Numbered from the stretch's first letter, positions 1 through 13,149 are shown. The stretch is DNA of 64,000 nucleotides from Excoecaria cochinchinensis (GCA_947683425.1 CANTUQ010000050.1:13384501-13448500), one strand, 5' to 3'. Notes: generated by a model from the sequence alone, not told the origin. Numbers and translations: made by a program.

Positions 1-1089
1 AAAAAATATTAATTTATAATTGACCAGAAAAAAAAAAAGGGATCACTTGTATAGACAACAACCACAACTGTAAAGATTACTGGTTGGTGATTCAAGCGGT
101 TACTTGGATGGATGATCAATCATCCTTCCAGAATTTCTCGACTTTGGGCAACCTTTCTTGTATTCAGTCCTTTCCTCAATCCATTTCTATTTCTCCAGCA
201 TCATTTTTTGCAAAACAAACATCTTCTCATCATCATTAGGTTTTTCGTCAAAGGCCACTGAAAAATGCATGTCTGCAGTGACTCAAGAAAAAAAAAAAAA
301 GTATGAAGCCTAAAATCCAATTATTCTATCATCTTTGATCTACATTTCAAAGAAGCATTTGTTGTACTGTTCACAGTCAGTGTTATTTGGCAATATTCCA
401 GGAATTAGGATCACTGTTTACGCACCCTATTCATGATATTGTTCATAGGCACTATTTGTAGAGCCTAGTTTACTTCTTTTCCTACATCAAGGAATTTCCA
501 TTTGCTATAATATCGTGTCGTCATACAAAAACCAAAAGCAAGAAGAGGATGGAGAAAGAGAGATAAGAAAACTGGACAAACAGACTGTAGAAAAACCAGC
601 CACATGCTACAACAATGTCGTCGAATTTTAATGTGCCACTGCTGGCTTGAACTTGCAGCTCAATTTCCCTAATTGCCTCAACATAACCCCTTCATGGAAT
701 TTGCAAACATGAAATTAAATTAATAATACAATCATATGGAAAGACCTGATAATTAAAATAAACACTCAAGTTAAATCGGGAAACTCTGATCATATGAGAA
801 TAGGAAACACAACTAAGTGCAAACCAGGAAGATTCATATGAAATCATACTAGATCGTATCACAATAACATACTTCTGAAAAAAAAAATTAAGCAAGAAAA
901 TGGAAGCAAACATGTATCACAAAATCTATTGGCTGACACATGCATACTGTGCCTAATCCTATGGTTTCAAAGCAAGGGACACCCCAGCCACCTTGAAAGC
1001 ACCTATGTAAATGTGCTTCGACATGGGCTAAAAGCTGCTTCATGCATGCCTTACTTTAAGAAACATCAGCATAGCAGTTAGAAAGTATC
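1..1089 (-). pseudogene. Remnant of a D-cysteine desulfhydrase 2-like gene (exon 5 plus flanking introns)
   Basis: This segment is a close copy of 30236-31300, which lies inside the longer DCD2-like pseudogene. The only coding part is the exon at 597-689 on the minus strand. It encodes a stretch beginning GYIEAIREIE and running to FDDIVVACG, typical of the fold-type II PLP enzymes of the D-cysteine desulfhydrase/ACC deaminase family. Here the exon is 93 nt and in frame, whereas the copy at 30829-30920 has lost one base. At about 1089 the homology jumps to the region upstream of the longer copy (34368 onward), so exons 1-4 are deleted. The left part may continue outside the window. Non-functional as seen. 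Confidence 0.75.
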
Positions 1090-1429
1090 AGAAAATTTTT
1101 ACATATTTATAATTCGGTTAATTTATAATTGAAATTTGTAATAACTTGACCCGTGCTATCTATATAATATAATCCAAAATGAAATTTGTGCTCGAATGTA
1201 AGAATTAGAATATTTCAGCTATCAAATATAAGTAATACTCCCCCCGTTACTTAATATATGTGTTATTTTTGTTGTTTTAACTAGAATTAAAAAATACTAA
1301 TTAGTCTTGAATTTAGAAAAAACTAAGTGATTCAATAAATATTAAATGATTTAATGAAATTGGTCAATTTTTATTGAAAATAAAAATTAAATTGAAAAAA
1401 AAATTAAATTGTATTGAAAATCTAAAATG

Positions 1430-1862
1430 ACAGATAAATTTTCTGTGTTTTTATTTCGAGTTTGTTTTTTATCAAATCTGAAATTTTTATTTAGATCTAG
1501 TTTTTTAATTAAAATTGAGTGCAATTTAAATTTTTATTATGAAAATTTGTTCTCCAAATTTGGAGGTTGTGGTCTTCCTTCATGGAAGTTGGATTGTCTT
1601 CCGTTATGCAAGTTTGATAGTCTTCTTTTATGGAAGTTTTCCTTTGAACAACAGATGGACGGAGTTTTCCGCTGATAGCCAGATTGCGCACCGCATGTTA
1701 CCATTATCCACTGTTATTGTCGAAGAAGTTCAGAGATATAATCCAGTAACTTCATTTATTTCATACATCTTATGTACTTTTAACTTTTATAAGTTTAGCT
1801 GTACTTTACAGATGTATTTTTTATTATATTAATGAAAGTTTAATTTGCATTAAAAAAAAAAT
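1430..1862. repeat. Inserted fragment related to the interior of the 3837-6031 element
   Basis: The paralogous region near 34940-34990 lacks this block, so it is an insertion in this copy. Its sequence, with short phrases about cold-looking homopolymers aside, matches 4850-5250 in inverted orientation: both encode, on opposite strands, a peptide with the phrase QIAHR followed by a hydrophobic tail. No terminal inverted repeats or clear target-site duplication were found, so it is probably a fragment of the same transposon family. No gene is supported. Confidence 0.5.
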
Positions 1863-2329
1863 AGATAATAAGAAACGGTGGGAGTAATTAATTTTTTCAA
1901 GTAACAACTTAGTTTCATTTAAGAATATTGCATGTCATTAAGGTAAAAATTTTTATATTTAAGTTAATTTGTATTCTGAATTATTACGAATTAAGTCTAA
2001 TTGAACTCATATGACATGTCTATATGACAATGACTATTATCTATATAGTATATAAACTAGAATGGTAATGTATATCGAGTCTAATTGTAACTATAGTATC
2101 TATTACTTATGATATCTTTCTGGTTCACAATGGGACCAGCATTAGATATTGGTATTAATATACTGAAAAGTTTTAAATTCGAGTTTTCATTTTGTTCCTT
2201 TCACTTTATAAGGGAAAAAAAAAACTATAATATATCTTATACAAAAATATATGATTTAATTGAATTTTTTCCAATCATTTCTTGATTGTTAACTACGAAA
2301 TTATTATCTATATCAAATATGTATATACA

Positions 2330-3470
2330 CCTCTTTACTTTGTACCTCAATTTTTGCTTCCAAAAATTTAAAAGGTATATTTTTAATTTTTTTTAAAAAA
2401 GATTTCGCAAAAAAATTTCAGTGAGTATCCATTTACTATTCCTCTAAAAATCTTCGCTCAAAATTTAGAGAGATACTGTTTTATTATTTATCAAAATATA
2501 TTTGCTCAAAACTCAAAAGGATACCATTTATTTTTTATCTAACGTTTTTCGACAAAAACTGTAAGATGTACCCATTTGCTAATTCTCTAAAAATCTATGC
2601 TCAAATGTATGGAGATACTATTAATCAAAATATGTTTGCCCAAAACTCAAAGGGGTACCATATATTTTTTATCTAAATATTTTTTTCTCAGAACTCCAAA
2701 AGGTACCCCTTTATTTTATATCTAAATTTTTCACTCAAAACTTCAAGGGTTACCCTTTGCTATTTTTTTAAAAAAAATGTTCGCCAAAAACTCGAAAAAG
2801 TATCTTTTTGCTATTTATCAAAATATTTTTATTTAAAACTCTACGAGCTACCATTTATTTTTTGACTAAATTCTTTTACCAAAAACTCTAAAGGGTATAT
2901 TTTTACTATTATTTTAAATATTTTCGCTTACAACTCTGATTGGTATTCCTTTAATATTCTTCTAAATATTTTCACATAAAAGTTATAGGGTTACTCCCAT
3001 TACTATCCATCAAAATGTTATTTTGTCAAAGCTATAAGAGCTACTTGTTTACTTTTTGTGTAATTTTTTTTTTAATCAAAACTTTAAGAGATGGCCATTT
3101 ACTTCTGGAATACACTTTTGCTACTCTTATAAATATTTTTACCAAAACTTAGATGATTACCCCTATTGTTATCTAGCGAAATGTTTTGTCCAAAATTACA
3201 AAGAGCCCCATTTACTTTTTGTTTACATTTTTTTGCCTAAAACTTCAAAGGCAACACATTTGTTTCATGTTTAAATTTTCTCTCTCAAAACTACAAGAAA
3301 AATCCCTTTGCTTTTTGTATAATTTTTTGGTCCAAAACTTTAAGAGATATCTTTTTGTTATTTTTCTAAACTTTTTCACCTATAACACACTATTAATATT
3401 TTTCTCCAAAACTCAAAGGGTTTCCTCTTTTATTATTCATCAAAATATTTGCCTAAAACTATAAGATTAA
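2330..3470. repeat. Degenerate ~50-bp tandem repeat array (copy A)
   Basis: Short AT-rich units alternate a block like 'CAAAACTCNAAAGGGTACC' with a T-rich block ending in 'CTAAATATTTT'. They recur about every 45-57 bp across more than 1 kb, with many substitutions. The same array occurs at 35430-37920. It looks like an old, decayed satellite or the remains of a tandemly repeated element. The short ORFs across it have no coding character. Confidence 0.6.
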
Positions 3471-3836
3471 TTCAAAATCAATTTGAATGAGTTAATTTAT
3501 TTTTATTGTTTTTTTGGTCATTGGTAGTGGAAAGCATTGCTTTGAAAACCGGATTGGACCGTTTCAATTACAAACCGGCCATAAAGTCGATTCGATCCAA
3601 TATAAAAAACCTGAGTGTGCAAAAAACTAGATTGCACAGTAAAAAAATTAGATTGAACCGAAAAAATTTAGTTGGACCGAAAAAAATCTAATACATTCTA
3701 CATTATATTTTTTTTAATTTTTATAATTCGGATTAATAGCTATTAGATATTGTTCAAGTAAAATTTATATTAGATGATAAAATCAATTTATATTAATATT
3801 AGACTTGATAAAATTGAAAATTATGTGAAATTTTTT

Positions 3837-6031
3837 GGGACAAAGATTTAACTAGTGTTTTTTTAAAAAAATTTCTGATTTTGGTGTACTTTCTAAAATA
3901 TTTTCGTGAATGTAGTGTTTTAGAAACTACAACTGACAGCTGCGGTTTCTGACATTATTTTTTATTTTTTATTTTTTTTATAAAAGCTGTCGAACAGGCA
4001 GCATTTCTGGTAGCTTTCCAAACAAGCCAAAAATGGCTTGTTTGGTTTGCTTTTGTTTTTTTTTAAAGTTAATTTAGCTGTTGCCTGCAGCTTTTAGTTT
4101 TTTTAAAAAATTATTATTTTATTTTTTAATAAATAATAATAAATAATTTTTTATTAAATATTAAATGTAAAATTAACATAATAATAAAAATTTTGTTTTA
4201 AATATATATTGATTTGATTTTTTTAAAAAAATATTGGCAAATAAAATTAATAAAAAATTATTATATACACAAATTATTTTAGTAATTAAATTGATTTAGC
4301 AATTTTTTATTTGATATAAAATTTTTATTAATATTTTTTATTTATTAATTGGGCTCATCAATTAATATTTTTTATTGGGCTCATCAATTAATTTTTTTAT
4401 TAATTTTACAGGTATAATATTTTTATTAATTTGTGTATTTAAAATTAATAAAAAAAGTTATATACACAAATTATTTTATAGGTATTATATTTTTCAATGT
4501 GTTATTAAAATTAATTTGTAAATATATTTATTAATTATACAATAAATATATTTATTAATTGGGCTCAACAATCAATAATTTTGTTAAAATAATTGAAAAA
4601 TCAGTTTACGATTTCGGTTGAATTTTAGATATTTTTGGATAAATTTTTCAAATTTCCTTTGAGTTTGAATGGAATTTTGATCATTATTTTGTATAATTTT
4701 ATATCGAATTAAAAATTGTTAATTCGATTTAATTGCTAAAATAATTTGTGTATATAATAATTTTTATTAATTTTATTTATCAATATTTTTTAAAAAAAAT
4801 CAGATCAATATATATTTAAAATAATATTTTTATTATTGTGTTAATTTTTAAATTTTTTTTGAATGCAAATTAAACTTTCATTAATAAAATAAAGGATACA
4901 TCTGAATAGTACAAATAAATTTATCAAAGTTAAAAGTATATAAAATGTATAAAATAAATAAAGTTGCTGGATTATATGTCTGAATTTTTTCAACAAAAAC
5001 ATAGATAATAGTAATATGCGGTGCGCAATCTGTCTTGCAGCGAAAAACTCCATTTATCTGTTGTTCAAAAGAAAATTTTGATAAACGAAAACAACCAAAC
5101 TTTCATAATGGAAGACAACCAAACTTCCATGAAAAAATATAACAACCTCCAAATTTGGAGAACAAAATTTAATTATAAAAATTTCAATTGCATTCAAGTT
5201 TAATTAAAAAAGATATATCTAAATAAAAATTTCAGATTTGATAAAAAAATTCAAACTCAAAAACAAAAATACAGAAAAATTCAGATCTGAAGTTATAAAA
5301 ATAAAAAATACAAAAACTTTAAAAACAAATAAAACTAATTCAGATCTATAGAGATCTCTGCTTATTGAAACTGAAAATAAAAAAACAAAACACAAATTAT
5401 TTCAGATCTGACACAATAATCCAAAAACGAAAGACAAGCACAAAAAATATTCAAATATGAGTTTATTAAACTAAGTAACACAACCAAAGACACAAAAAAA
5501 AATTCAAAATAGATAAAAAAAACAACGAATAAAATTAAAAATATAGATTTGTACTGATCTGAAAATTATTATAAAAAAATATAAAAGAAGATAAATGAGG
5601 GGCTGCCGCCTGAAAATGCAGCTCTAAAATTAGGTTAAAAACTTGGTGCCTATGGAATTTTGAGAGAGAGAGAGAAAGAGATAGAACTTGATAAGAGAGA
5701 AATTATTTATTATTATTTATTAAAAATAAAATAATATTTTTTTTTAAAAAAAGTTAAAAGCTGCATAAACTGCTGCCTGCAGCTTTAAATTTAAATTAAA
5801 TAAAAAACAAGCCATTTTTGGCTTGTTTGGGAAGCTGCCGGTGATGCCTGTCCGACAGCTTCTATAAAAAAAAATAATGTCAGAAATCGCAGCTGACAAT
5901 TGCGGTTTTTGACATCAAAAACTGCAGCTGTCAGCTGCGGTTTCTGAAACACCCCATTTCCGAAAATATTTTAGAAAGTACAATAAAATAAGAAATATTT
6001 TAAAAAAAAACACCAGATAAATCTTTGTCCC
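3837..6031. mobile_element. MULE-type non-autonomous DNA transposon, 2.2 kb
   Basis: The element begins GGGACAAAG and ends CTTTGTCCC, with long imperfect terminal inverted repeats of about 150-200 bp containing 'CAGCTGACAGCTGCGG'-like palindromic pieces. It is flanked by a 9-bp direct repeat, AAATTTTTT, at 3828-3836 and 6032-6040. The paralogous site at about 38290 shows the empty site with a single AAATTTTTT, so the insertion post-dates the segmental duplication. Nine-bp duplications and long TIRs fit Mutator-like elements. The AT-rich interior has no transposase ORF, so it would need a transposase from elsewhere. Confidence 0.75.
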
Positions 6032-6040
6032 AAATTTTTT

Positions 6041-6522
6041 TACTATATTTTTATTTTATATTTTTTAGATATTGAATAACTATATAAATTAAATGTAACA
6101 AAATATTAATAAGAAAATAAAGATAAACATGATAATTATAAAAATAATATCTTTAGCTAACGTCATAAAAAATAAATTTTATAATTGAAATTGAAATTAA
6201 AAAATTTAGAAATTTAAAAATATATTTTCCTTATAAATTCAAATATTTAATAGATAACTCCAGCCGTATTTTTAATTTTTTTACTATTATTGTTAAGGAA
6301 AAGTAAAATAAATAAATAAATAAAAATTAATATATTGATATTTGATAATTAATAGGTTGTTTAAATATGTCTTTTATATACTATATTTTTAATTTTTTTT
6401 TTATAAATAATTGTATTTAAAAAAATAAGAATTTTAAGTCAATCCGATACAATCAGTTGATTCCTTACTCAATTGATAGACTGAATTGATATCCGATTTG
6501 ATTTTAAAAATATTGGTGAAAA
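6041..6522. other. AT-rich intergenic sequence, no gene seen
   Basis: Matches 38300-38750 in the paralogous unit. No open frame, RNA gene or element ends were recognised. It ends at the target site of the Gypsy element. Confidence 0.6.
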
Positions 6523-6527
6523 ATAAA

Positions 6528-6994
6528 TGATAACACAGCAAATATCATTTGCTTTAAGGCCAGTCAAGCTGGCCCACTCAATTGGCAAGGCCCAAGACCT
6601 ATCAACTAAAGGTAGCAGACACGAGCTCCTAGGCAACGCACAAGCCCGATCGGCTGATGTGACCGCCAGTCCCATCAGCCGCCTAACACAAGGCAGCGCC
6701 CATGCCTAACACTTGCTTCTTGTCATGTCGCCGAATACCTATTCTGACAGCCAGTAATCACACCCCAGGCACTCAAGTGTCCCTCAACTATCTCATATAA
6801 ATAGCCCAGCCAACGATGGTTTCAGGTATTGAATCCAAGACTCTCTCTCTCTAAAAGCACATTCTCTCTCTAAGCTACTAACTTAAGATTCGGAGTGTTC
6901 ACGCCTGGTCCGACCGGGCTCTTCTTATTGCAGGTCTTCTCATCCGATCGGATTGCCTTCTACTCTATAGATAAAGACATTTTTGGCTTTATCA
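6528..6994 (+). repeat. 5' LTR of the Gypsy element
   Basis: 467 bp, TG...CA ends. It contains a TATA-like 'CATATAAATAG' near 6794-6804 and a CT-rich stretch just downstream, the expected promoter and leader. It matches the 3' LTR at about 95% by eye. Confidence 0.93.
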
Positions 6995-7014
6995 TTTGGT
7001 GCTTTCGTTGAGAG

Positions 7015-8630
7015 ATGGCAAGCTCGAGATCCAACGAGAATACAACCCCCATGGACCTTGACCATGATGACAACGCTCGTGCCAGATCAGGCACCTCGAG
7101 AAGGAGGGAAGGGCCCACCAGGTCTCCCATGAGGGCCAACCTCCTTCCCGAATTTAATGATGCCACTACGAGGCAACCAGAGGACACCCCCATCACTGTG
7201 AGAGACATGCGCGCTATTCTCAGTGATTTTACCAAAAGCATCGTTCAAACGCTGAAAAATGGTAAGATGCCAGCTGTTTCTGAAAGAGCCCACGAGGATT
7301 ACCTCAACGGTGAAGACTTCGGGAGGAACAGAAATAAGGGAATCATCATTAATGAGTCCCGAGCTCAGGGAACCCGAAAAAGCGCGGTCAGGACCCCAGG
7401 AAGGAATGACAAGGGAAAGCAGATAATGTCCACGAATAGGGCCTCCCCTTACAGCAGCAGGTCCGCCACCCCATCCATAAGGGACGACTTGTCCTACATG
7501 TGCACTCCAACACGCAGTCACATGCGAAAGCACAAAGACGAGTCCACTGCTACAACCCTGAGCAAGGAGGATCAATGGCTCAAACAGAAACTTAGGCGAC
7601 TTGGCTTTATCGCGGCTAAGAAAGGCGCATTTGAAGGGAATACATGCGGGAACACCGCCTCCCCTTTCTGTAGAGAAATCACTGATGCTGAGCTCCCTCC
7701 CAGGTGGAGAGATGTGGTTATGGAAAGATACACGGGTAAAACCGATCCTACCACACACTTGGCTGAGTACTTAACCAAGGTTCAAGTCTACACTTATGAC
7801 GAAAGGATAGCTTATAGGGTTTTCCCTACCACCCTGGGAGGAGAAGCATTGTCATGGTTCCACGAGCTGCCGCTAGGATCCATTACGTCGTTCAGACAGC
7901 TGAAGGAGTTGTTCACCACGAGGTTCATCGTACAAACACGTGCGTCTAAGACGGTCAACGACCTGTGCAACCTTTACCAAAAGACCGATGAAAGTCTTCG
8001 AGACTACATCGACAGGTTTCAAGCTACCATGTCTGAGGTAAGAAATGTCAGTGTAGAGATGGCGACTACCGCCTTATCAGGGGGCATCACTGATAGACCA
8101 CTCTTCGAATCACTCACAACAAGACCCCCATCCAGCTTCGCCGAGCTTATGGAGAGGGCCAGACAACACATCCAGCTGGATGATGCCCTTAGGTCCAACA
8201 GGGGAAGAAGGACCAGCGTTTTGGACCGCCTGCAATACCCGGATAATCGCTCTTCTCAGAGAGCCTCCGCTACCGATCGAACAGCTAGAGGCCAAGATGG
8301 AGCTCCTAGTTCCAAAATTTCGGCCAGGCGAGAGGGTCGGGAAGAGATCGGAATGCGCGTCCAGACAATCAGGCAGAGAGGACGTACACCACTCTCAATG
8401 CTACCCCAATCGCGGTGCTAATGTGGATCAAAGAGAAGCACCGCCAGGTCAACTGGCCCAGGGACCTCTCCGAAAAAAGTCGGGCTGTGAGGGATCCGAG
8501 CAAATTTTACGAATTCCACAGAGACGTCGGTCATTTAACCGATGAGTGCACTTCGCTAAAAAAGGAGATCGAAAGGCTGATACGCCGCGGAGCCCTCAAG
8601 AGATTTAATAGGCCCGGCCATAGGGGATGA
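7015..8630 (+). pseudogene. Gypsy gag, frameshifted
   Basis: The first frame (7015-8421) starts 20 bp after the 5' LTR and covers a retrotransposon gag capsid domain with the phrases THLAEYL, GGEALSWFHELP and SLRDYIDRF. The C-terminal part continues in another frame (to 8630), so at least one frameshift lies around 8340-8400. The C-terminal zinc-knuckle-like stretch reads YEFHRDVGHLTDEC, with Tyr where the first metal-binding Cys is expected, consistent with a G-to-A change. Gag would package the element RNA in virus-like particles; this copy is damaged. Confidence 0.85.
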
Positions 8631-11600
8631 ACCCTGTAGACAGCCGAAGCCTCGAAGGGATGACCCCTGACTCAGATGATGATGAACGCAGGAATCCCAG
8701 GAACGCCGACCCGAGTAGGCCCTATGCCGGGGTGATAAATGTGATCACTGGAGGGTCATCCTACGGAGAGGACCTCCCCAAAAAAGGGAAAGGAAAGGGC
8801 GTCTACCTCTCCCGCCAGGCCGAGCAGCCTGCCTCAGTCACCATTTCCAGCGAAGACGCACGAGACTTCCTGTTTCCTCATGAGGACGCCCTCGTTGTAA
8901 GAGCTCGGATTAATAATTTCAATGTGAAAAGAATTCTGGTGGACAACGGAAGTGCTGTCAACGTCCTAACTCTCCAGACTTACAGAGCCATGGGACTCCC
9001 GATCGGAGAGTTGAAGCTGAATGCCACACCTCTGATCAGGCTGGGCAACGCCACTATCCCGGTGGCGGGATCGGTAGAACTCTTTGTCGAGCTCGGCCAA
9101 GAGGCAATAGCTCACGTTTGTAAGGTAATTTTCATGGTTGTTGACATGACGTTTGCCTACAATGCCATCTTCGGCAGGTCATTGCTTTTCTAGACCGGAG
9201 CTGTGACCTCCATCCGCTACATGGTGATGAAAATTCCAACCACAGGAGGCGTCGCCGTCTTGAGAGGCGACCAAAAGGCATCCCGAGAAGCTTATATCAC
9301 CATGATAAAGCAACAGCAAGAAGCAATGGTAGTAGAGCTCGGCCTCGAGCAGTCAGAGCAGCTGGCAAGGCCCAAAATGGACCCAGCAGAGGAGACAAAA
9401 ACCAAGGCGTTAAATAAGGGGAAAGATGTTCAGGTCGGGACCAGCATGAACAAGGAAACTGAAGAGGCCATCATGCAAGTCCTAACGATCAATCAAGCGA
9501 CCTTCGCTTGGAAGCCAGAAGACATCCCTGGCATCGACCCCAAGATAATAACCCACAAGTTAAATGTGGACCCAAACTTTCCTCCAGCCCGTCTAAAGCT
9601 AAGGAGGCATGCACCCGATCGGAGGAAGTTCATTTCTGAAGAAGTGGATCGGCTACTCAAGACCGGAACAATCCGAGAGGTAGACTATCCAGAGTGGCTG
9701 GCTAACGTGGTTTTAGTCAAGAAAAAGTCTGGCAAGCTGCGGATGTGTGTGGATTTCACCGACCTCAATAAAGCATGTCCCAAAGACAGCTATCTCCTGC
9801 CCAGCATAGACCAGTTGGTGGATGCCACAACAGGCCACGTCATCTACTCTCTTCTCGAAGCATATGCTGGCTACCACCAAATCCTAATGTGGCTCCTTGA
9901 TCAGGAGAAAACCAGTTTTATCACAGACGACGAGACATTTTGCTACAGGATGATGCCGTTCGGACTGAAGAATGCTGGGGCCACATATCAGCGTCTAATG
10001 AACAAGATCTTCAAAGGCCAGATCGGGCAGAATGTCGAGGTATATGTCGATGACATGATCGTCAAGAGCCGAAGCCCCGAGGAACATCGATCCGATCTGA
10101 CAAAAGTTTTTGACACTCTGAATGAATTCCAGATGAAGCTCAACCCCGAGAAGTGCGTCTTTGGGGGTACCATCAGGAAAATTTTTAGGATTTCTAGTGT
10201 CCTAACGAGGGATTGAGGTAAATCCAGAGAAAATAAAGGCTATCCTCGAGATGCAACCCCCCAGGAGCATAAAGGATGCCCAGAAGCTGAACGGAAGGAT
10301 AACAGTCTTAGGACGATTCATTTCCTCCTTAGCCAAGCGTTGCACTCCTTTCTTCAAGAAGCTGAGGAAGAGTGAAACTTTCATCTGGGGGGAAAACTGC
10401 CAGCAAGCCTTCGAAGAGTTGAAGGCATTCCTCACCAACCCACCGCTACTTAGCCGGCCAGTGCCAGGTGAAAATCTGTACCTCTATTTAGCCACCTCTA
10501 AGGAAGCTGTTGCAGGTGCCTTGGTCCGAGAAGAAGATACTCAACAGCTACCCGTGTACTATGTCAGTGAAGTACTCAGAGGTGCGGATCTAAGAAAGGG
10601 GCCGGTTGAGCAGCTCATTATTGCCCTCATGATGTGTGCAAGGAAGTTGAGACCTTACTTCGAGGCGCACACAATTGTCGTCCGATCGGGCCATCCTCTC
10701 AGGAAGATACTTCAGACGCCCGATCTGGAAGGCAAAATGGTGGGATGGGCAATTAAGCTACAGTCCTGGGATGTCAGGTATGAGCCCAGAAAAGCGATAA
10801 AGGCCCAGGCTTTAGCGGATTTCATAGCTGAATTTGCGGGTGAGGAACCACAGAGTCAGCCTAGGCTACAAAACTGGGAAATGACAGTGGATGGCGCAGC
10901 AAATGACACTCGAGCAGGCGTCGGCATAGTCATAAAAGGCCCTCTGGGCATCACAATAAGGTACGCAATAAAACTTAACTTTAAAGCTTCCAATAATGTT
11001 GCAGAATACGAGGCGCTCCTTCAAGGTCCGAGACTGCTCCGCGCAATCCGACCGGAGTCAGTAACCATTAGGAGCGACTCCCAGCTCGTAACCAGTCAGG
11101 TCTTGGGGACCTTCGAGGCCCGGGAAGCCACCATGATCCAGTACCTGGCCAAAGTTAAAGCAACCTTCACTAAACTTGAGGAAACTGGATCAGAATGGAT
11201 GCTCCAGAAAGTCCCGAGAGACCAAACAGCAGAAGCCGATCGACTAGCGAAGTTGTCTGCTTCCGAACAAAATCCCATAGAGGAAAACATTGCCGTCATT
11301 GACCAGACTTCCTCCTCCCTAGACGAGCCAGAGATGATGGAGATCGACCAAGAGGGTGAAACCTGGATGAGCTCGATCAAGCAGTACCTCCAAACAGGTG
11401 GGCTGCCCGATGACAGAGATGAAGCTCGAAAGGTATCCCGAAAATCCCTTAATTACTCCATCATTAATGGTGATTTGTACAAAAAAGCTTTCAACCACCC
11501 TTGGCTCAAGTGTGTGACGGAGGAAGAGGGAGATTATATCCTTCGGGAGCTCCACGAAGGCATATGCGGAGCACACGAGGCAAGCAAAGCTATGGCCAGA

Positions 11601-12596
11601 AAGGCCCTCCAGACGGGATACTACTGGCCCAGCATGCTCAAAGATGCCCAAGAAAAAGTCAGAAAATGCCCGCAATACCAGGTGCATGGGAGGATAATAA
11701 GGCAACACGGAGCAGATCAACAACCGATCGGAATTGCTTGGCCTTTCGATCAGTGGGGGCTGGACATCCTAGGACCTTTTCCCCAAGGCAAAAGGCAGAT
11801 GAAATTTCTCATAGTACCAGTTGACCACTTCTCCAAATAGATCGAGGCTGAACCTGTTACCACTATCACAGCTGAGAAGGTCAAGAGTTTCGCTTGGAAA
11901 AACATCATCTGCAGGTATGGCTTACCCAATGTCTTTATTGCAGATAATGACAAGCAGTTCGACAGTTCCATTTTCAGAAATTTCTGCCAAGGACTGAACA
12001 TTAAATTAAAGTTCACGTCCGTCACTCATCCCCAAAGCAACGGAATGACTGAGGTCTCCAATCGGACCATCCTGGAAGGGTTAAAAAAGCGACTGGGCGA
12101 GGCAAAAGGCAATTGGACTGAAGAACTGCAGAGTGTCATGTGGTCGTATAGAACTTCGCCAAGGATAGGCACTCATCAAATTCCATTTTCCCTCGTCTAT
12201 GGCTCTGAAGCTATGATACCTGAGGTCGGCCTTCCCTCTTACCGATCGGCTCTCTACTCCGAACAGGAGAATTCTCAAGAAAGACGCCAAGATTTAGATC
12301 TGATAGAAGAGAAGAAGGAGGACGCCTACACCAGGATTGCCGCCTATAAGCAAAGAGTTGCCAGGTACCACAATGCTAAAGTAAGGTCAAGAACTTTCAA
12401 TGTTGGGGATCTGGTGCTCAGAAAAGCAGAGTTAGGCTCAGGGAATGCTGGAGTGGGAAAGCTAATGCCAAATTGGGAAGGGCCCTACGAGGTCTCTAAA
12501 GGCTTAAGCCCGAGCACTTATAGGCTCCGAACTGTGGAAGGGCAAGATGTCCCCAGAAGCTGGAATGTTGAAGTACTCAAGAAGTACCATATCTAA
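8627..12596 (+). pseudogene. Gypsy pol (protease, RT, RNase H, integrase), interrupted
   Basis: Aspartic protease has the active-site phrase VDNGSAVN (first frame 8627-9193). Reverse transcriptase (9203-10216) has YVDD at 10042-10053, but the motif A Asp is Glu (LLEAYAGYHQ). RNase H starts with TVDGAAND near 10880. Integrase has an HHCC finger whose last CxxC Cys is Tyr (CPQYQ), and a D-D-E core split by a stop. Breaks seen: TAG at 9191-9193; a 1-base insertion near 10171 followed by TAA at 10203-10205 in the restored frame; TAG at 11838-11840 where family members have Trp. The final frame (12045-12596) ends the integrase with a chromodomain-less tail. Confidence 0.88.
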
Positions 12597-12779
12597 CAAT
12601 GTATCAGAACCTGGCAATTGCCTGATTAATAAAGAGGTTCTTTCTTTCATGACTATCCAATTTATACATAATAAACTGTTGTACGCTAAGCTTGACGCCC
12701 ATCCCAAACTGAAAAAGCGAATCTGTCGCCATGGAGGATCTTACCTCCCCAAATATTCGAATTATAGAGGATCTGACCT

Positions 12780-13020
12780 CCCCAGCTCGGCCATGCAATT
12801 TTTATGCAGCCTTACGAGTATTATCTAGCTCGGCTATGCAATTATTATGCAGTTTTATGAGTATTATCTAGCCTAATTGTGCAATTTTATGCGATCTGAA
12901 AGCCAAAGTGATCCGATCGGTCACAGGGCTCAGGCGTTATCCGAATTCAGGAAGTACTTGCAAATATTATGCTATTTCACGAGTAATACCTAGCTCGATT
13001 ATATGGCCAATTTTAATACA
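12780..13020. repeat. Degenerate short tandem repeats in the Gypsy 3' untranslated region
   Basis: A ~45-bp unit containing 'GAGTATTATCTAGC' and 'ATGCAATTTTATGCA' recurs about four times, with decay. Tandem repeats between integrase and the 3' LTR are known in Tat/Ogre-type elements. Confidence 0.55.
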
Positions 13021-13149
13021 AACTTATGTATATAACAATTTGCAGAAAAATGCAATTTTATTAAGATTGTCTCTACTATACAATTTGTAAAGAATTGTTA
13101 CAGAGATAGAAAATAAAAGAAAAAAGTAAAGCTAATCTAAGTTCATAAG

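Noticed and set aside
3056..3464. Overlapping small ORFs rich in Phe, Leu and Lys
   Set aside because: Arise from the degenerate tandem repeats; both copies of the array show different breaks.
7087..7758. 223-codon minus-strand ORF opposite Gypsy gag
   Set aside because: Shadow of the sense gag frame in GC-richer DNA; no promoter or known antisense gene at this position.
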